NCBI GenBank assembly: GCA_937876995.1
Contig: CALEFD010000015.1
Coordinates: 1 to 64,000, forward strand
DNA: 64,000 bases
Direction: 5' to 3'
Source: an uncultured Bacteroidales bacterium
GTDB lineage: Bacteria; Bacteroidota; Bacteroidia; Bacteroidales; Bacteroidaceae
The translations under genes and the position numbers were made by a program. Positions 1 through 9,120 of the stretch are shown here, piece by piece. Within the stretch, counting starts at the first letter, position 1; each line of letters opens with the position of its first letter. The notes under the pieces were generated by a model that was not told where the DNA came from, did not search any database, and saw only the letters and a program-made list of their open reading frames with translations.

Positions 1-2
1 AT

Positions 3-254
3 CCTGAAAGACGTTCGTGTGCGCAAGGAATGTTTATGATGATGACCAATGGTTTTGGTACATTCTTTGGTATGATATTGGCACAAAAAGTGGTAAATAT
101 GTTTACCGAAAGTGAATTTGTTGGTAATAGATATTATACTCTGGGTAATTGGAGTATGGTATGGATGATTTTTTCTATATTTGCTCTGTTGATAGCTCTG
201 TTGTTTGCTTTGTCATTCAAGGAGAAAAATAGAAGTTGTAAAGATGGAAAATAG
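3..254 (+). CDS. Nucleoside:H+ symporter-like MFS transporter, C-terminal fragment
   Basis: This is the C-terminal end (about 83 residues) of a major facilitator transporter whose start lies before the window; the frame is open from base 3. Visible are an R-x-x-x-AQG loop motif, a Gly/Phe-rich membrane helix, a loop, a last hydrophobic helix and a basic tail. This resembles the NupG/XapB nucleoside:proton symporters common in Bacteroidales, which import nucleosides across the inner membrane. The stop codon overlaps the ATG of the next gene by 11 bases, so the two are probably co-transcribed. Family placement rests on this short fragment, and substrate specificity cannot be judged from it. Confidence 0.6.
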   Translation, partial: PERRSCAQGMFMMMTNGFGTFFGMILAQKVVNMFTESEFVGNRYYTLGNWSMVWMIFSIFALLIALLFALSFKEKNRSCKDGK

Positions 255-813
255 AATAGAACTAAAAGTAGGCGAGATTTTGAACAGGGTACCATCAGAT
301 TTAACTCTGGTGGTGATGTTGCACGAAAAAGATGGAGATCGTTCTTTGCCTCTGTTAGTAGGATTGCTGGAAGCGCAAGCTATAGCAATCAATGTGCTGA
401 ATTTAAAAATGCCGCGTCCAAATATATACGATTTATATGTCAGTTCTATGGAGTCTCTGGATGCAACTTTAGAAGAGGTTAATATCTACAAGATTGCAAA
501 CGGAATATTCTATTCTCATCTTTACATAAACAAAGATGGAAATGTGCATTATGTAGATTCTCGTACTTCCGATGCGGTTGCACTTGCGTTACGAACAGGA
601 GCTCCTATTTACATAGATGAAGAACTGTTTAGTGTGCATTGTGCACATAAAGAGGGTAATGGCGCTTTTTCAATGCCAATAACAACTGCAAGCATTCAAG
701 TATTGGAAGAGGCTATGGAGCAAGCTGTAGAGAGTGAAAATTATGAATTGGCGGCAAAATTGCGTGACGAGATTAACAAACGCAATGGTGTTGGTAATGA
801 TGGTAATATATAA
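244..813 (+). CDS. Bifunctional nuclease family protein (DUF151) with UVR motif
   Basis: The protein has about 189 residues. The first 135 form a bifunctional nuclease (BFN, DUF151) domain, with the family-typical stretch VDSRTSDAVALALR and a following acidic segment. The C-terminus has a UVR-type helical motif (EQAVESENYELAAKLRDEI) as in UvrB/UvrC interaction segments. The domain was described with DNase/RNase activity in plants; its role in Bacteroidetes is not established. I chose the ATG at 244, not the upstream ATG at 205, because family members begin with a short MxxRIELKV-like segment and the upstream stretch lies inside the transporter gene. It overlaps the transporter end by 11 bases and is 5 bases ahead of rsmE. 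Confidence 0.85.
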   Translation: MENRIELKVGEILNRVPSDLTLVVMLHEKDGDRSLPLLVGLLEAQAIAINVLNLKMPRPNIYDLYVSSMESLDATLEEVNIYKIANGIFYSHLYINKDGNVHYVDSRTSDAVALALRTGAPIYIDEELFSVHCAHKEGNGAFSMPITTASIQVLEEAMEQAVESENYELAAKLRDEINKRNGVGNDGNI

Positions 814-818
814 AAGGT

Positions 819-1523
819 ATGTGGCTGTTTTATTCACCTGAAATATCAGAAGATATGGAGATGCCTCAGGAAGAGGCAGTTCACTGCATCAGAGTGCTAA
901 GATTGAAAGAGGGCGATATGGTTAAATTAACCGATGGAAAGGGCTCTTTTTACGATGCAACAATAAGCAGTGTTACAGGTAAAAAATGCTTTCTTCATAT
1001 AGAAAAAGAGTATCCCCAGAAACCTTTGTGGAGTGGCTATATTCATTTGGCTATGGCTCCAACCAAGTTGATGGATAGGAATGAATGGTTTGTAGAGAAG
1101 GCTGTAGAATTTGGTGTGGACGAAATCTCTTTTATACGAACAGCACATTCAGAACGCGATGTGATAAAATTGGAACGCATAGAAAAGATTGCTGTTTCGG
1201 CTATGAAGCAGTCTCAGAAAGCAGTATTGCCTAAATTGAATCCTATGGTGAAGTTCTCTGATTTTATATCATCAAATCAAGATGGTGACAGGTTTATAGC
1301 GCATTGTGAAGAGCTGAATAAGATAGAATTGAAAGATTCCGTAATACGTGGAAATAAAACAACAGTTTTAATAGGTCCTGAGGGTGATTTTTCTCCTGCA
1401 GAGATAGAAATGGCTACAAAAGCAGGCTATAGAGGTGTTTCGTTGGGTCCTTCCCGTTTAAGATCAGAGACAGCAGCACTTGCGGCAGTTCATATTATGA
1501 ATTTGGTAAACCAGATAGGTTGA
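819..1523 (+). CDS. rsmE: 16S rRNA (uracil-1498-N3)-methyltransferase RsmE
   Basis: The 234-residue protein fits the RsmE family length. RsmE methylates N3 of U1498 in helix 44 of 16S rRNA using S-adenosylmethionine. It has an N-terminal PUA-like barrel (about 1-70) and a C-terminal SPOUT knot. The knot motifs are clear: LIGPEGDFSPAEI near residue 187 and LGPSRLRSETAALAA near residue 209. The start gives MWLFYSP, typical of Bacteroidales homologues. The stop overlaps the truA start by one base (TGATG), so translation is probably coupled. The neighbours truA and rsmE form a small RNA-modification cluster. Confidence 0.95.
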   Translation: MWLFYSPEISEDMEMPQEEAVHCIRVLRLKEGDMVKLTDGKGSFYDATISSVTGKKCFLHIEKEYPQKPLWSGYIHLAMAPTKLMDRNEWFVEKAVEFGVDEISFIRTAHSERDVIKLERIEKIAVSAMKQSQKAVLPKLNPMVKFSDFISSNQDGDRFIAHCEELNKIELKDSVIRGNKTTVLIGPEGDFSPAEIEMATKAGYRGVSLGPSRLRSETAALAAVHIMNLVNQIG

Positions 1524-2278
1524 TGAGATATTTTATATACATAGCATTTAACGGAACTGCATACAGTGGTTGGCAGATTCAGCCCGATGCACCATCTGTG
1601 CAACAGACATTGCAAGAAGCTTTGTTTACCTTTTTGCGTGTTCAAACGGATGTAGTAGGGGCGGGTCGTACCGATGCCGGGGTTCATGCGGCGGAAATGG
1701 TTGCCCATTTTGATTTGGCGGAACCAAAGGATTGTGGTTGGATGATGAATAAATTGAATGGTATCTTGCCAACCGATATAGCCGTAAAGAAGATAGTACC
1801 TGTTATAGATTCTGCTCATGCCCGTTTTGATGCAAAATCCAGAACATACAGATACTATGTGAACTTAAATAAATCACCATTTGATCGGGATTTTTCGTTG
1901 CGTCTTATAGGTCCTATAGATTTCGATTTGATGAATGAAACTGCAAAGCAGTTGTTAACAACAATAGATTTTACCAGTTTCAGCAAGTTGCATACAGATA
2001 CTAAAACAAACAATTGTAAGGTTACATACGCTAAATGGACTCAACTGTCTGAAGAGAAGTGGGTGTTTACCATTACTGCAGACCGATTCTTGCGTAATAT
2101 GGTTCGTGCCATTGTGGGTACACTTCTTGCAGTAGGTCGTCATCAGCTTACTCCGCAGCAGTTTACCGAGATTATAGCCTCTAAAGATAGATGTAAGGCC
2201 GGCGATTCTGCACCCGCACGAGGCCTGTTTCTGGAACAGGTGGAATATCCGGATGAATTATTTAAAATCTCCCTATAA
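1523..2278 (+). CDS. truA: tRNA pseudouridine(38-40) synthase TruA
   Basis: The 251-residue protein makes pseudouridine at positions 38-40 of the tRNA anticodon arm. The catalytic Asp is D51 in GAGRTDAGVHA, and the C-terminal half has the family segment RFLRNMVRAIVGTLL. The ATG at 1523 overlaps the rsmE stop by one base. A TTG three bases upstream would add one residue but is less likely than ATG. Length and motifs are ordinary for the family. It is followed 12 bases later by a DUF3256 gene on the same strand, suggesting a continuing operon. Confidence 0.95.
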   Translation: MRYFIYIAFNGTAYSGWQIQPDAPSVQQTLQEALFTFLRVQTDVVGAGRTDAGVHAAEMVAHFDLAEPKDCGWMMNKLNGILPTDIAVKKIVPVIDSAHARFDAKSRTYRYYVNLNKSPFDRDFSLRLIGPIDFDLMNETAKQLLTTIDFTSFSKLHTDTKTNNCKVTYAKWTQLSEEKWVFTITADRFLRNMVRAIVGTLLAVGRHQLTPQQFTEIIASKDRCKAGDSAPARGLFLEQVEYPDELFKISL

Positions 2279-2290
2279 TATATATAAGGT

Positions 2291-2929
2291 ATGAAACAGT
2301 TTTTTTTGTCTCTATTTTTGTCTCTATTTGCTTTATCGGCTTATTCTGCAGATTTAAGGCAACTTTTTATAGATATGCCTGATTCCATAATGCCGTTACT
2401 GAATAAGAATAATAAATTGGATTTTTTAGACTATTTGGATATGGATATGCCAGCTGTTGTAACAAATAGTTTAGGTGGAAAGAGTACAATGAAATTCTTG
2501 ACTGACGATATGTTGTCTGTACAAATGTCAACCTCATCGGAAATGGATATTAAACTGTTATATGGCAAAGATTCTCTTGTTACAATTGCTGTTATAGAAA
2601 CTGTCTGTGGTGGGTATTGTGATTCCGATGTGACTTTTTATAACGATAAATGGCAACCTTTAGATAAGCAAAAGCTGATTTCTATGCCTCTGCTTGATGA
2701 TTTTCTTGAGAAAAAGTTGATGAAACAGAGCGAATATAAAACAGCAATAGATGAAATGTATTATCGTTTGATGATGATAGAATCTACTCCCGGGTCTGAT
2801 GTTTTTACAGTCACTTTGACTACAGCAGATACTATCCTGGATGAAGAGATTCGTACTTCCATCTTTAAAACCACTTCAATAAACTACCGTTGGAACGGCA
2901 AAAAGTTCATTCGTCAAAAGGACCGCTAA
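2291..2929 (+). CDS. DUF3256 family exported protein
   Basis: This 212-residue protein has a signal peptide (hydrophobic residues about 5-18, likely cleavage after SAYSA). The mature start DLRQLFIDMPDSIMPLLNKN is the hallmark of DUF3256, a family confined to Bacteroidetes with no known function. It carries two Cys in VCGGYCDSD. It is probably periplasmic. It lies 12 bases after truA and is likely the last gene of the transporter-BFN-rsmE-truA unit. Confidence 0.8.
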   Translation: MKQFFLSLFLSLFALSAYSADLRQLFIDMPDSIMPLLNKNNKLDFLDYLDMDMPAVVTNSLGGKSTMKFLTDDMLSVQMSTSSEMDIKLLYGKDSLVTIAVIETVCGGYCDSDVTFYNDKWQPLDKQKLISMPLLDDFLEKKLMKQSEYKTAIDEMYYRLMMIESTPGSDVFTVTLTTADTILDEEIRTSIFKTTSINYRWNGKKFIRQKDR

Positions 2930-3015
2930 TCGCTGAAGAGATAAGAAAACAATATTTTTATTCTAAATAGTTACGAATATGGCAATGAAAACTTACGCCC
3001 TTGAGTAATTAGAAG

Positions 3016-3053
3016 AAGAAAAAAGGACCGAAATTAAATTTCGATCCTTTTCC
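3016..3053 (-). terminator. Intrinsic terminator of rpmE2
   Basis: Read on the minus strand, AAAAGGATCGAAATT pairs with AATTTCGGTCCTTTT (one G-U pair) and is followed by a T-rich run. It sits just after the rpmE2 stop, and also closes the convergent plus-strand unit. Confidence 0.8.
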
Positions 3054-3073
3054 TTTTATACGATGTTTAGTTG

Positions 3074-3328
3074 TTATTTTCCGCGGCTCTTTGCGTAACG
3101 GCTCATGAACTTGTCCACGCGACCTGCTGTATCCACAAGCTTTGACTTACCTGTGAAGAATGGGTGTGAACTACTTGAAATTTCAAGCTTGATCAGAGGA
3201 TAAGTCTGACCTTCGAACTCGATTGTTTCCTTAGTTGTGCAAGTTGAACGTGAAAGGAAGCAATCACCGTTTGACATGTCCTTAAATACTACAGGACGAT
3301 AATTTTCTGGATGAATACCTTGTTTCAT
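3074..3328 (-). CDS. rpmE2: 50S ribosomal protein L31 type B
   Basis: The 84-residue protein matches type B L31: it starts [17 protein letters not shown], continues with the [10 protein letters not shown] segment, and ends with [15 protein letters not shown]. It lacks the zinc-binding CxxC motifs of type A L31, so it is the zinc-independent form. It is transcribed alone from its own -7 element near 3411-3418, with a leader of about 75 bases that contains a hairpin. A strong terminator follows the stop. Confidence 0.95.
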   Translation of the reverse strand: MKQGIHPENYRPVVFKDMSNGDCFLSRSTCTTKETIEFEGQTYPLIKLEISSSSHPFFTGKSKLVDTAGRVDKFMSRYAKSRGK

Positions 3329-3362
3329 ATCTTTAATTTTAAATTATACTCCGCCTTAACTA

Positions 3363-3385
3363 TGCCAGCCTTGAAAGGTTTGGCA
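3363..3385 (-). other. Hairpin in the rpmE2 5' leader
   Basis: Between the promoter and the ATG the minus strand reads TGCCAAACCTTTCAAGGCTGGCA. TGCCA pairs with TGGCA and CCT with AGG. It may be a ribosomal-protein autoregulatory leader; that is inference. Confidence 0.35.
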
Positions 3386-3410
3386 ACTTCATAACGGGGG
3401 TTTCGGACTG

Positions 3411-3418
3411 CAAAATTA
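3411..3418 (-). promoter_or_regulatory. -7 promoter element for rpmE2
   Basis: TAATTTTG on the minus strand matches the Bacteroidetes -7 consensus TAnnTTTG. It lies about 83 bases upstream of the rpmE2 ATG. Confidence 0.65.
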
Positions 3419-3555
3419 CACTAATTTATTGTAATGGCAAAGTATTTTCACTCCTTTTTAATAGTATTCTTTTGTTTTTGTCTTTTGCAAACTATGAAGT
3501 CGATAATGAAATTGAAAAAAATGCATGTCAGAGAATAGCCGTTTGTTATTTTAAC

Positions 3556-3563
3556 TAACTTTG
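3556..3563 (+). promoter_or_regulatory. -7 promoter element for nhaA
   Basis: TAACTTTG matches TAnnTTTG and lies 20 bases before the nhaA ATG. No clear -33 TTTG is seen at the usual distance. Confidence 0.6.
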
Positions 3564-3583
3564 CATGCCAAAATTTAAAGAAG

Positions 3584-4960
3584 ATGGGTAAGAGTCCTAA
3601 AAAATATGATACTCTGGAAGGTCTTTTAAAGTATCCTTCAGAGAATTTCTTTAACAGTCAGGCGTTCTGTGGTTGCCTGCTTCTGCTTTCTGCTGTTGTA
3701 GCAATAATCTGTGCTAATTGTTCCGAACTTCAACCGTTCTACAACAATTTGTTGAATATGGAGGTGGGAATAAAAACCGGTAATGCAGAATTGATGTTGC
3801 CATTGCAAACGTGGATCAACGATGGGTTAATGGCAATATTCTTTTTGACAGTAGGTCTGGAGATTAAGCGAGAAATGATAGTGGGTCAACTCTCCTCAAT
3901 CAAACATGCAGCATTGCCTATTATTGGAGCAATAGGCGGAATGGTCTTCCCGGCTGTTATTTATGCTCTGTTCAATGCCGGTTCAGATACGTCAAATGGT
4001 TGGGGTATTCCTATGGCTACCGATATTGCATTTGCAATAGGTGTCCTTTCGCTGTTGGGTAAACGTGTTCCAACAGGATTAAAGGTCTTTCTGATGGCAT
4101 TGGCAATAGCCGACGATTTAGGTTCAATATTTGTAATAGCATTCTTCTATCCCAGTCATGTCATAGATTTCCTGTATTTGACTTTAGCAGGTTTGGTAAC
4201 AGCATTTATGATTGTAATGAATAGGCTTAGAGTGAATAAATCGCTTTACTACATAGTACCGGGTATGTTACTGTGGTTTCTTATGTTGAAATCGGGTGTG
4301 CATGCTACAGTAGCAGGTGTTATAATGGCTATCACTATTCCAGCCAGAAGTTTTGTCAACGAATTGGAATTTAGTAAGAATATGTCATTGCTCGTTAATC
4401 ATTTTAATGATGTGTCAAAAGACAATACGTCTGTTCTTACTAATCCGGAACAACAGATAGTTATTAATGGTATGGATGAAATGTCTTCAAAGATGAATCC
4501 AATGCTTCATCGGTTCGAATTTCATCTTCATTCCATATCAGACTACTTTATAATGCCGATGTTTGCATTCTTTAATGCCGGTGTTGTATTTGATGCTTCT
4601 CTATTCAGTTGGCCATTGCCACCAATTGTACCGGGTATATTCTTTGGATTGCTGATAGGTAAACCGTTAGGTATATCTTTGTCATGCTGGCTTGCAACAA
4701 AATTCAAGGTTGCAGCTTTGCCTGAAGGTTGTAATTGGAAGCAGTTTATCTCGTTGGGATTTATTGCCGGTATAGGTTTTACTATGGCAATATTCGTGGA
4801 TGGATTGGCATTCTTGCCATCGGGATTGCCTGAGGAACAGATTTCATACTATGTCAATTTAGGTAAGGCTGTAATATTGTTGACTTCAGTTACTGCGGCA
4901 TTGGTAGGAGCTGCTTCACTATATTTTACTACCAAAGACGGCGATAGTGCCGGCAAATAA
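3584..4960 (+). CDS. nhaA: Na+/H+ antiporter NhaA
   Basis: The 458-residue inner-membrane protein exchanges internal Na+ for external protons. The signature segment WINDGLMAIFFLTVGLEIKR is present near residue 85, ATDIAFAIGVL near 147, and the ion-binding pair D177-D178 in LAIADDLGSI (equivalent to Asp163/Asp164 of E. coli). Later helices carry GKPLGI and GFIAGIGFTMAIFVDGLAF. It is longer than the E. coli protein because of a hydrophilic insertion of about 60 residues around residues 255-325. It is monocistronic, and its activity would complement the sodium-pumping Nqr complex encoded further along the window. Confidence 0.95.
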   Translation: MGKSPKKYDTLEGLLKYPSENFFNSQAFCGCLLLLSAVVAIICANCSELQPFYNNLLNMEVGIKTGNAELMLPLQTWINDGLMAIFFLTVGLEIKREMIVGQLSSIKHAALPIIGAIGGMVFPAVIYALFNAGSDTSNGWGIPMATDIAFAIGVLSLLGKRVPTGLKVFLMALAIADDLGSIFVIAFFYPSHVIDFLYLTLAGLVTAFMIVMNRLRVNKSLYYIVPGMLLWFLMLKSGVHATVAGVIMAITIPARSFVNELEFSKNMSLLVNHFNDVSKDNTSVLTNPEQQIVINGMDEMSSKMNPMLHRFEFHLHSISDYFIMPMFAFFNAGVVFDASLFSWPLPPIVPGIFFGLLIGKPLGISLSCWLATKFKVAALPEGCNWKQFISLGFIAGIGFTMAIFVDGLAFLPSGLPEEQISYYVNLGKAVILLTSVTAALVGAASLYFTTKDGDSAGK

Positions 4961-5018
4961 AATGTAAAGTGGTTAAAAACTTTCTCTTTCTACATTTTAT
5001 AATAAGATTGAAAGTGTG

Positions 5019-5026
5019 TAACTTTG
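5019..5026 (+). promoter_or_regulatory. -7 promoter element for the aldolase gene
   Basis: TAACTTTG matches TAnnTTTG and lies 44 bases before the ATG. A T-rich ATTTTAT at about 4994-5000 sits about 20 bases upstream and may serve as the -33 region. Confidence 0.6.
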
Positions 5027-5070
5027 CACTCGGTTTTGATAAACGTTTATAAACAATAAATATTAAACAA

Positions 5071-6072
5071 ATGGTAAGCTACAAAGAGTTGGGTTTGGTG
5101 AACACCCGTGAAATGTTCGCAGCTGCAGTTAAGGGCGGTTATGCAATACCGGCATTTAACTTCAACACAATGGAACAGATGCAGGCTATTGTACAGGCTG
5201 CAGTAGAAACTGAATCACCTGTTATTATGCAGGTATCAAAAGGTGCACGTAACTATGCAAATGCTACTATCCTGCGTTATATGGCTCAGGGTGCTGTAGA
5301 GTATGCTAAAGAACTCGGTTGCGCTCATCCTGAAATAGTTCTTCACCTTGATCACGGTGATAGCTTTGAAATCTGTAAAGATTGTATCGACATGGGCTTT
5401 TCATCTGTTATGATTGATGGTTCACATTTGCCATACGAAGAGAATATTGCTCTTACAAAGAAGGTTGTGGAATATGCACATCAGTTTGATGTAACCGTTG
5501 AAGGTGAACTTGGTGTTCTTGCAGGCGTTGAAGACGAAGTTAGTGCAGCTGAATCACATTATACAAAACCTGAAGAGGTACAGGATTTTGTTAGCAAGAC
5601 AGGTGTTGACAGCCTTGCTATCTCTATAGGTACTTCTCATGGTGCTCATAAATTTACTCCGGAACAGTGCACATTGGTAAATGGCGTATTGGTTCCACCT
5701 CCATTGGCATTTGATATCCTTAAGGAGATTGAAGTTAAGATTCCTGGATTCCCAATCGTACTTCATGGTTCATCTTCAGTTCCTCAGGAAGAAGTTGCTA
5801 CAATCAACCAGTTTGGTGGTGCTTTGGCAGCAGCTATAGGTATTCCTGAAGATCAGCTCCGCGAAGCTTCAAAGAGTGCTGTATGTAAGATCAATATTGA
5901 CTCTGACTCACGTTTGGCTATGACAGCAGCTATTCGCAAGCACTTGGCTGAAAACCCAAGTCATTTTGATCCACGTCAGTATTTGAAACCTGCTCGTGAC
6001 AACATGAAGAAGATGTACATCCATAAGATTGTAAATGTACTTGGTTCAGATCACAAACTGTTGAATAAGTAA
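5071..6072 (+). CDS. fba: Class II fructose-bisphosphate aldolase
   Basis: The 333-residue zinc enzyme reversibly splits fructose 1,6-bisphosphate into dihydroxyacetone phosphate and glyceraldehyde 3-phosphate in glycolysis and gluconeogenesis. Class II features are visible: PAFNFNTMEQMQAI near the N-terminus, the zinc-site segment HLDHGDS, the Glu-rich EGELG, the phosphate-binding LHGSSSVP, and the late NIDSDSR. Length fits the long class IIB-like form frequent in Bacteroidetes. The gene has its own promoter and a hairpin terminator, so it appears monocistronic and is probably well expressed. Confidence 0.95.
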   Translation: MVSYKELGLVNTREMFAAAVKGGYAIPAFNFNTMEQMQAIVQAAVETESPVIMQVSKGARNYANATILRYMAQGAVEYAKELGCAHPEIVLHLDHGDSFEICKDCIDMGFSSVMIDGSHLPYEENIALTKKVVEYAHQFDVTVEGELGVLAGVEDEVSAAESHYTKPEEVQDFVSKTGVDSLAISIGTSHGAHKFTPEQCTLVNGVLVPPPLAFDILKEIEVKIPGFPIVLHGSSSVPQEEVATINQFGGALAAAIGIPEDQLREASKSAVCKINIDSDSRLAMTAAIRKHLAENPSHFDPRQYLKPARDNMKKMYIHKIVNVLGSDHKLLNK

Positions 6073-6093
6073 TTCACAAAATACTGAATAGAT

Positions 6094-6126
6094 AAGCCTC
6101 AAGGTTCAATACTTTGAGGCTTATTT
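6094..6126 (+). terminator. Intrinsic terminator after the aldolase gene
   Basis: AAGCCTCAA pairs with TTGAGGCTT across an 11-base loop, followed by ATTTCAT. It sits 21 bases after the aldolase stop. Confidence 0.75.
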
Positions 6127-6186
6127 CATATATTATACTCTCGCACTTTTTTAATCAATTCGTTTTAGTTTGTAGAATAATATTTG

Positions 6187-6194
6187 TAGCTTTG
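6187..6194 (+). promoter_or_regulatory. -7 promoter element for the GH31 gene
   Basis: TAGCTTTG matches TAnnTTTG and lies 20 bases before the ATG. TTTT at 6163-6166 is at the spacing expected for a -33 element. Confidence 0.6.
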
Positions 6195-6214
6195 TGTCAA
6201 CTAACTGATATGAT

Positions 6215-9046
6215 ATGAGACGAATTACTTTATTTATTGTTACTATCGCATTGTTGATGTCTTGCACAGGTGGTGCGTATAAAAGTACGTCTGATGGAGT
6301 TATTGTGAATGTTCAGAACAGAGAGGAAAATGGGCCTGCAAGGGTTCGTTTGCAGATTATGTCTGAAGGAATTGTCAGAGTGTCCCAAACTCCGGATAGA
6401 AAATTTCATGATAGGAATAGTCTGATTATTTTGCCGGATGCTCAGAGAGAGACTAATTTTGAAGTTGTAGATTCAGAAGCATCTGTGGGAATCAAAACAT
6501 CGGAACTTTATGTTACAGTGAATAAAACAGATGGTGTGGTTACATTTATGGATGCTAAAGGTAATGTGATTTCTAAAGAATCGGAACCTACATCTTTTGC
6601 TCCTGTCTCTGTAACAGATACAAAAGGTACAACAACCGGTTATACAACAATAAATCGTTTTAATACTGTTCCGGAAGAGGGCTTGTTTGGATTAGGACAG
6701 CATCAGTCTGACCAATGGAACTATAAAGGCGAAAACGAGGAATTATATCAGTATAACACCAAAATCAGTATTCCATTTGTAATATCATCAAAAAATTATG
6801 GCATACTTTGGGATTCCTATTCTTTGGCAAGATTTGGTAATCCTGATACATATTCTCAATTGCATAAAGTCTTTAAATTATACGATAAAAATGGTGCTGA
6901 AGGTAGTTTGACTGGTACGTATTTCGCCAGATGGGGTGAACCTTTGGTGCGAGCAGAGGATTCACTTTTCTATGGTGATGCCGATGCTGTGCAAAATCTG
7001 CCTCGTTTGGGAAATGATGTTTTGTACGAAGGCTCTATAGAACCTTTTGAAAGCGGTGAATACAGATTTCTGCTCTATTATGCCGGTTATGTAAAAGTGT
7101 TTATTGACGACGAAGAAATTGTGGCTGAACGTTGGCGTACTGCATGGAATCCAAATTCATACAAGTTCTCTGTAGATATGCAGAAAGGCAAAAAGTATAA
7201 TTTGCGAGTGGAATGGAAACCTGACGGTGGCTCATCTTATATAGGCCTGCGTGCATACGCTCCTGTAGCCGATGAGATAATGGATAAAATCACAATGTGG
7301 AATGAAATGGTTCCACAATCTGACTACTATTTTATTACGTCAAGTAATATGGATGGTGTGATAGGTGGTTTACGTAGTTTGGTAGGTAAGGCAAATATTA
7401 TGCCTAAATGGGCTATGGGTTTCTGGCAGAGTAGAGAGCGTTACACAAATCAGAATGAAGTGGTAGCAACATTGAAAACCTTCCGTGAAAAGGGTATAGG
7501 TATTGACAATATAGTACAGGACTGGAACTATTGGGAAGAGGATAGTTGGGGTGCTCACGACTTTGATCCGGCACGTTTCCCCGATCCACAAGGAATGATG
7601 GATGCTGTTCACGAAATGAATGCACAGTTAATGATATCGGTATGGCCTAAGTTCTATCATACAACAGAACACTATAAGGAATTTGATGAAAACGGCTGGA
7701 TGTTTACCCGTGCAGTAGAAGATAGTATTCGTGACTGGATAGGCCCCGGTTACATAGGTTCGTTCTACGATGCATATTCCGAAGGTGCTCGCAAACTATT
7801 CTGGCAACAGATGAAAGAACATCTATATAAATATGGTATAGATGCTTGGTGGATGGATGCCAGTGAACCTAATATTCGCGACTGCGTTCCTTTGTACTAT
7901 CAGAAATTGTTGTGTGGACCAACTGGATTGGGTTCATCTACCGAATATCTTAATGGTTATGCTCTGATGAATGCAAAGGCTATATATGAGGGGTTGAGAG
8001 AAGAAGAACCTAATAAACGTGTGTTCCAGCTGACACGTTCCGGTTTTGCCGGCTTGCAACGTTATTCTACTGCATCATGGAGTGGTGATATAGGAACTCG
8101 CTGGGAAGATATGCGTTCTCAGATTGTGGCAGGTATGAACTTCTCACTGTGTGGTGACCCATATTGGACAATGGATATAGGTGGTTTCTGTGTAGAAAAC
8201 AGATATGCAAATGCACAGCGTGAATATGACAGGATAGGTGTTGAAAACGATGATTTGAAAGAGTGGCGAGAATTACAGACTCGTTGGTATCAGTTTGGTA
8301 CTTTTACTCCTGTATATCGTGCCCATGGTCAGTTCCCGCTTCGTGAAGTTTGGAATATAGCTCCGGAACATCATCCGGCATACAAATCTATAGTCTATTA
8401 TAATCAGTTGAGATACAGACTTATGCCTTACATCTATTCGTTGGCAGGCAGTGCGTATCATGATGATTATACACTGATGCGCGGTTTGGTTATGGATTAT
8501 GCAAACGATAATACAGCAATGAATGTTTCGGATCAGTTTATGTTGGGACCATCTCTAATGATATGCCCGGTCTATGAATATAAAGTACGTTCACGTGAAG
8601 TATATCTGCCAAAGGGTAAGAAATGGTATAACTTTAATAACGAATCAGAAGTTATAGAGGGTGGTAAGACTATTGTTGCAGATGCTCCATACGAATTGAT
8701 GCCAATGTATATTCCATCCGGTGCTATTATTGCATACGGCCCTCAGATAGAGTACGTAGATCAGGTTCCTGCTACCGAGATTACATTGAAGGTGTATGCA
8801 GGTAATGATGGTAACTTTGCTCTTTATGAAGACGATGGTGAATCGTTCGACTACGAAAATGGTAAATATTCAATTATACCTATCAGTTATAATGATGTCT
8901 CTAAGAGTCTCACTATTTCAGAAAGGCAGGGTGAATACGATGGAATGTTGAAGGAACGAGTATTTGTAATTAACTATAACGATAACGGAACTATCAAAAC
9001 AAGAAGAGTTGATTATTCCGGTAAGGAGTTGAAAGTAGCGTTATGA
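6215..9046 (+). CDS. GH31 alpha-xylosidase-like lipoprotein with PA14 domain
   Basis: The 943-residue protein is predicted to be surface- or periplasm-anchored: the signal peptide ends in the lipobox LLMSC with lipidated C17. The N-terminal beta-sandwich is interrupted by a PA14-like domain at about 236-350 (YRFLLYYAGYVKVFIDDEE), an arrangement known from xyloglucan-active alpha-xylosidases of GH31. The catalytic nucleophile is D548 in WWMDASEPN and the acid/base is D625 in WSGDIGTRWEDM. By family it would release xylose from the non-reducing ends of xyloglucan oligosaccharides; alpha-glucosidase activity cannot be excluded. Xylose isomerase is encoded next, which supports a xylose-yielding role. 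Confidence 0.85.
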   Translation: MRRITLFIVTIALLMSCTGGAYKSTSDGVIVNVQNREENGPARVRLQIMSEGIVRVSQTPDRKFHDRNSLIILPDAQRETNFEVVDSEASVGIKTSELYVTVNKTDGVVTFMDAKGNVISKESEPTSFAPVSVTDTKGTTTGYTTINRFNTVPEEGLFGLGQHQSDQWNYKGENEELYQYNTKISIPFVISSKNYGILWDSYSLARFGNPDTYSQLHKVFKLYDKNGAEGSLTGTYFARWGEPLVRAEDSLFYGDADAVQNLPRLGNDVLYEGSIEPFESGEYRFLLYYAGYVKVFIDDEEIVAERWRTAWNPNSYKFSVDMQKGKKYNLRVEWKPDGGSSYIGLRAYAPVADEIMDKITMWNEMVPQSDYYFITSSNMDGVIGGLRSLVGKANIMPKWAMGFWQSRERYTNQNEVVATLKTFREKGIGIDNIVQDWNYWEEDSWGAHDFDPARFPDPQGMMDAVHEMNAQLMISVWPKFYHTTEHYKEFDENGWMFTRAVEDSIRDWIGPGYIGSFYDAYSEGARKLFWQQMKEHLYKYGIDAWWMDASEPNIRDCVPLYYQKLLCGPTGLGSSTEYLNGYALMNAKAIYEGLREEEPNKRVFQLTRSGFAGLQRYSTASWSGDIGTRWEDMRSQIVAGMNFSLCGDPYWTMDIGGFCVENRYANAQREYDRIGVENDDLKEWRELQTRWYQFGTFTPVYRAHGQFPLREVWNIAPEHHPAYKSIVYYNQLRYRLMPYIYSLAGSAYHDDYTLMRGLVMDYANDNTAMNVSDQFMLGPSLMICPVYEYKVRSREVYLPKGKKWYNFNNESEVIEGGKTIVADAPYELMPMYIPSGAIIAYGPQIEYVDQVPATEITLKVYAGNDGNFALYEDDGESFDYENGKYSIIPISYNDVSKSLTISERQGEYDGMLKERVFVINYNDNGTIKTRRVDYSGKELKVAL

Positions 9047-9120
9047 TGCGAATTTTAAAGTTTTTTTCAGCAATTATCGATATTTAAGGAATTAAGTTAG
9101 TAGTTTTTTTGAAATTAATG

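Noticed and set aside
205..243. Upstream start for the bifunctional nuclease gene
   Set aside because: It would add 13 residues inside the transporter gene that family members do not have; the ATG at 244 gives the normal N-terminus.
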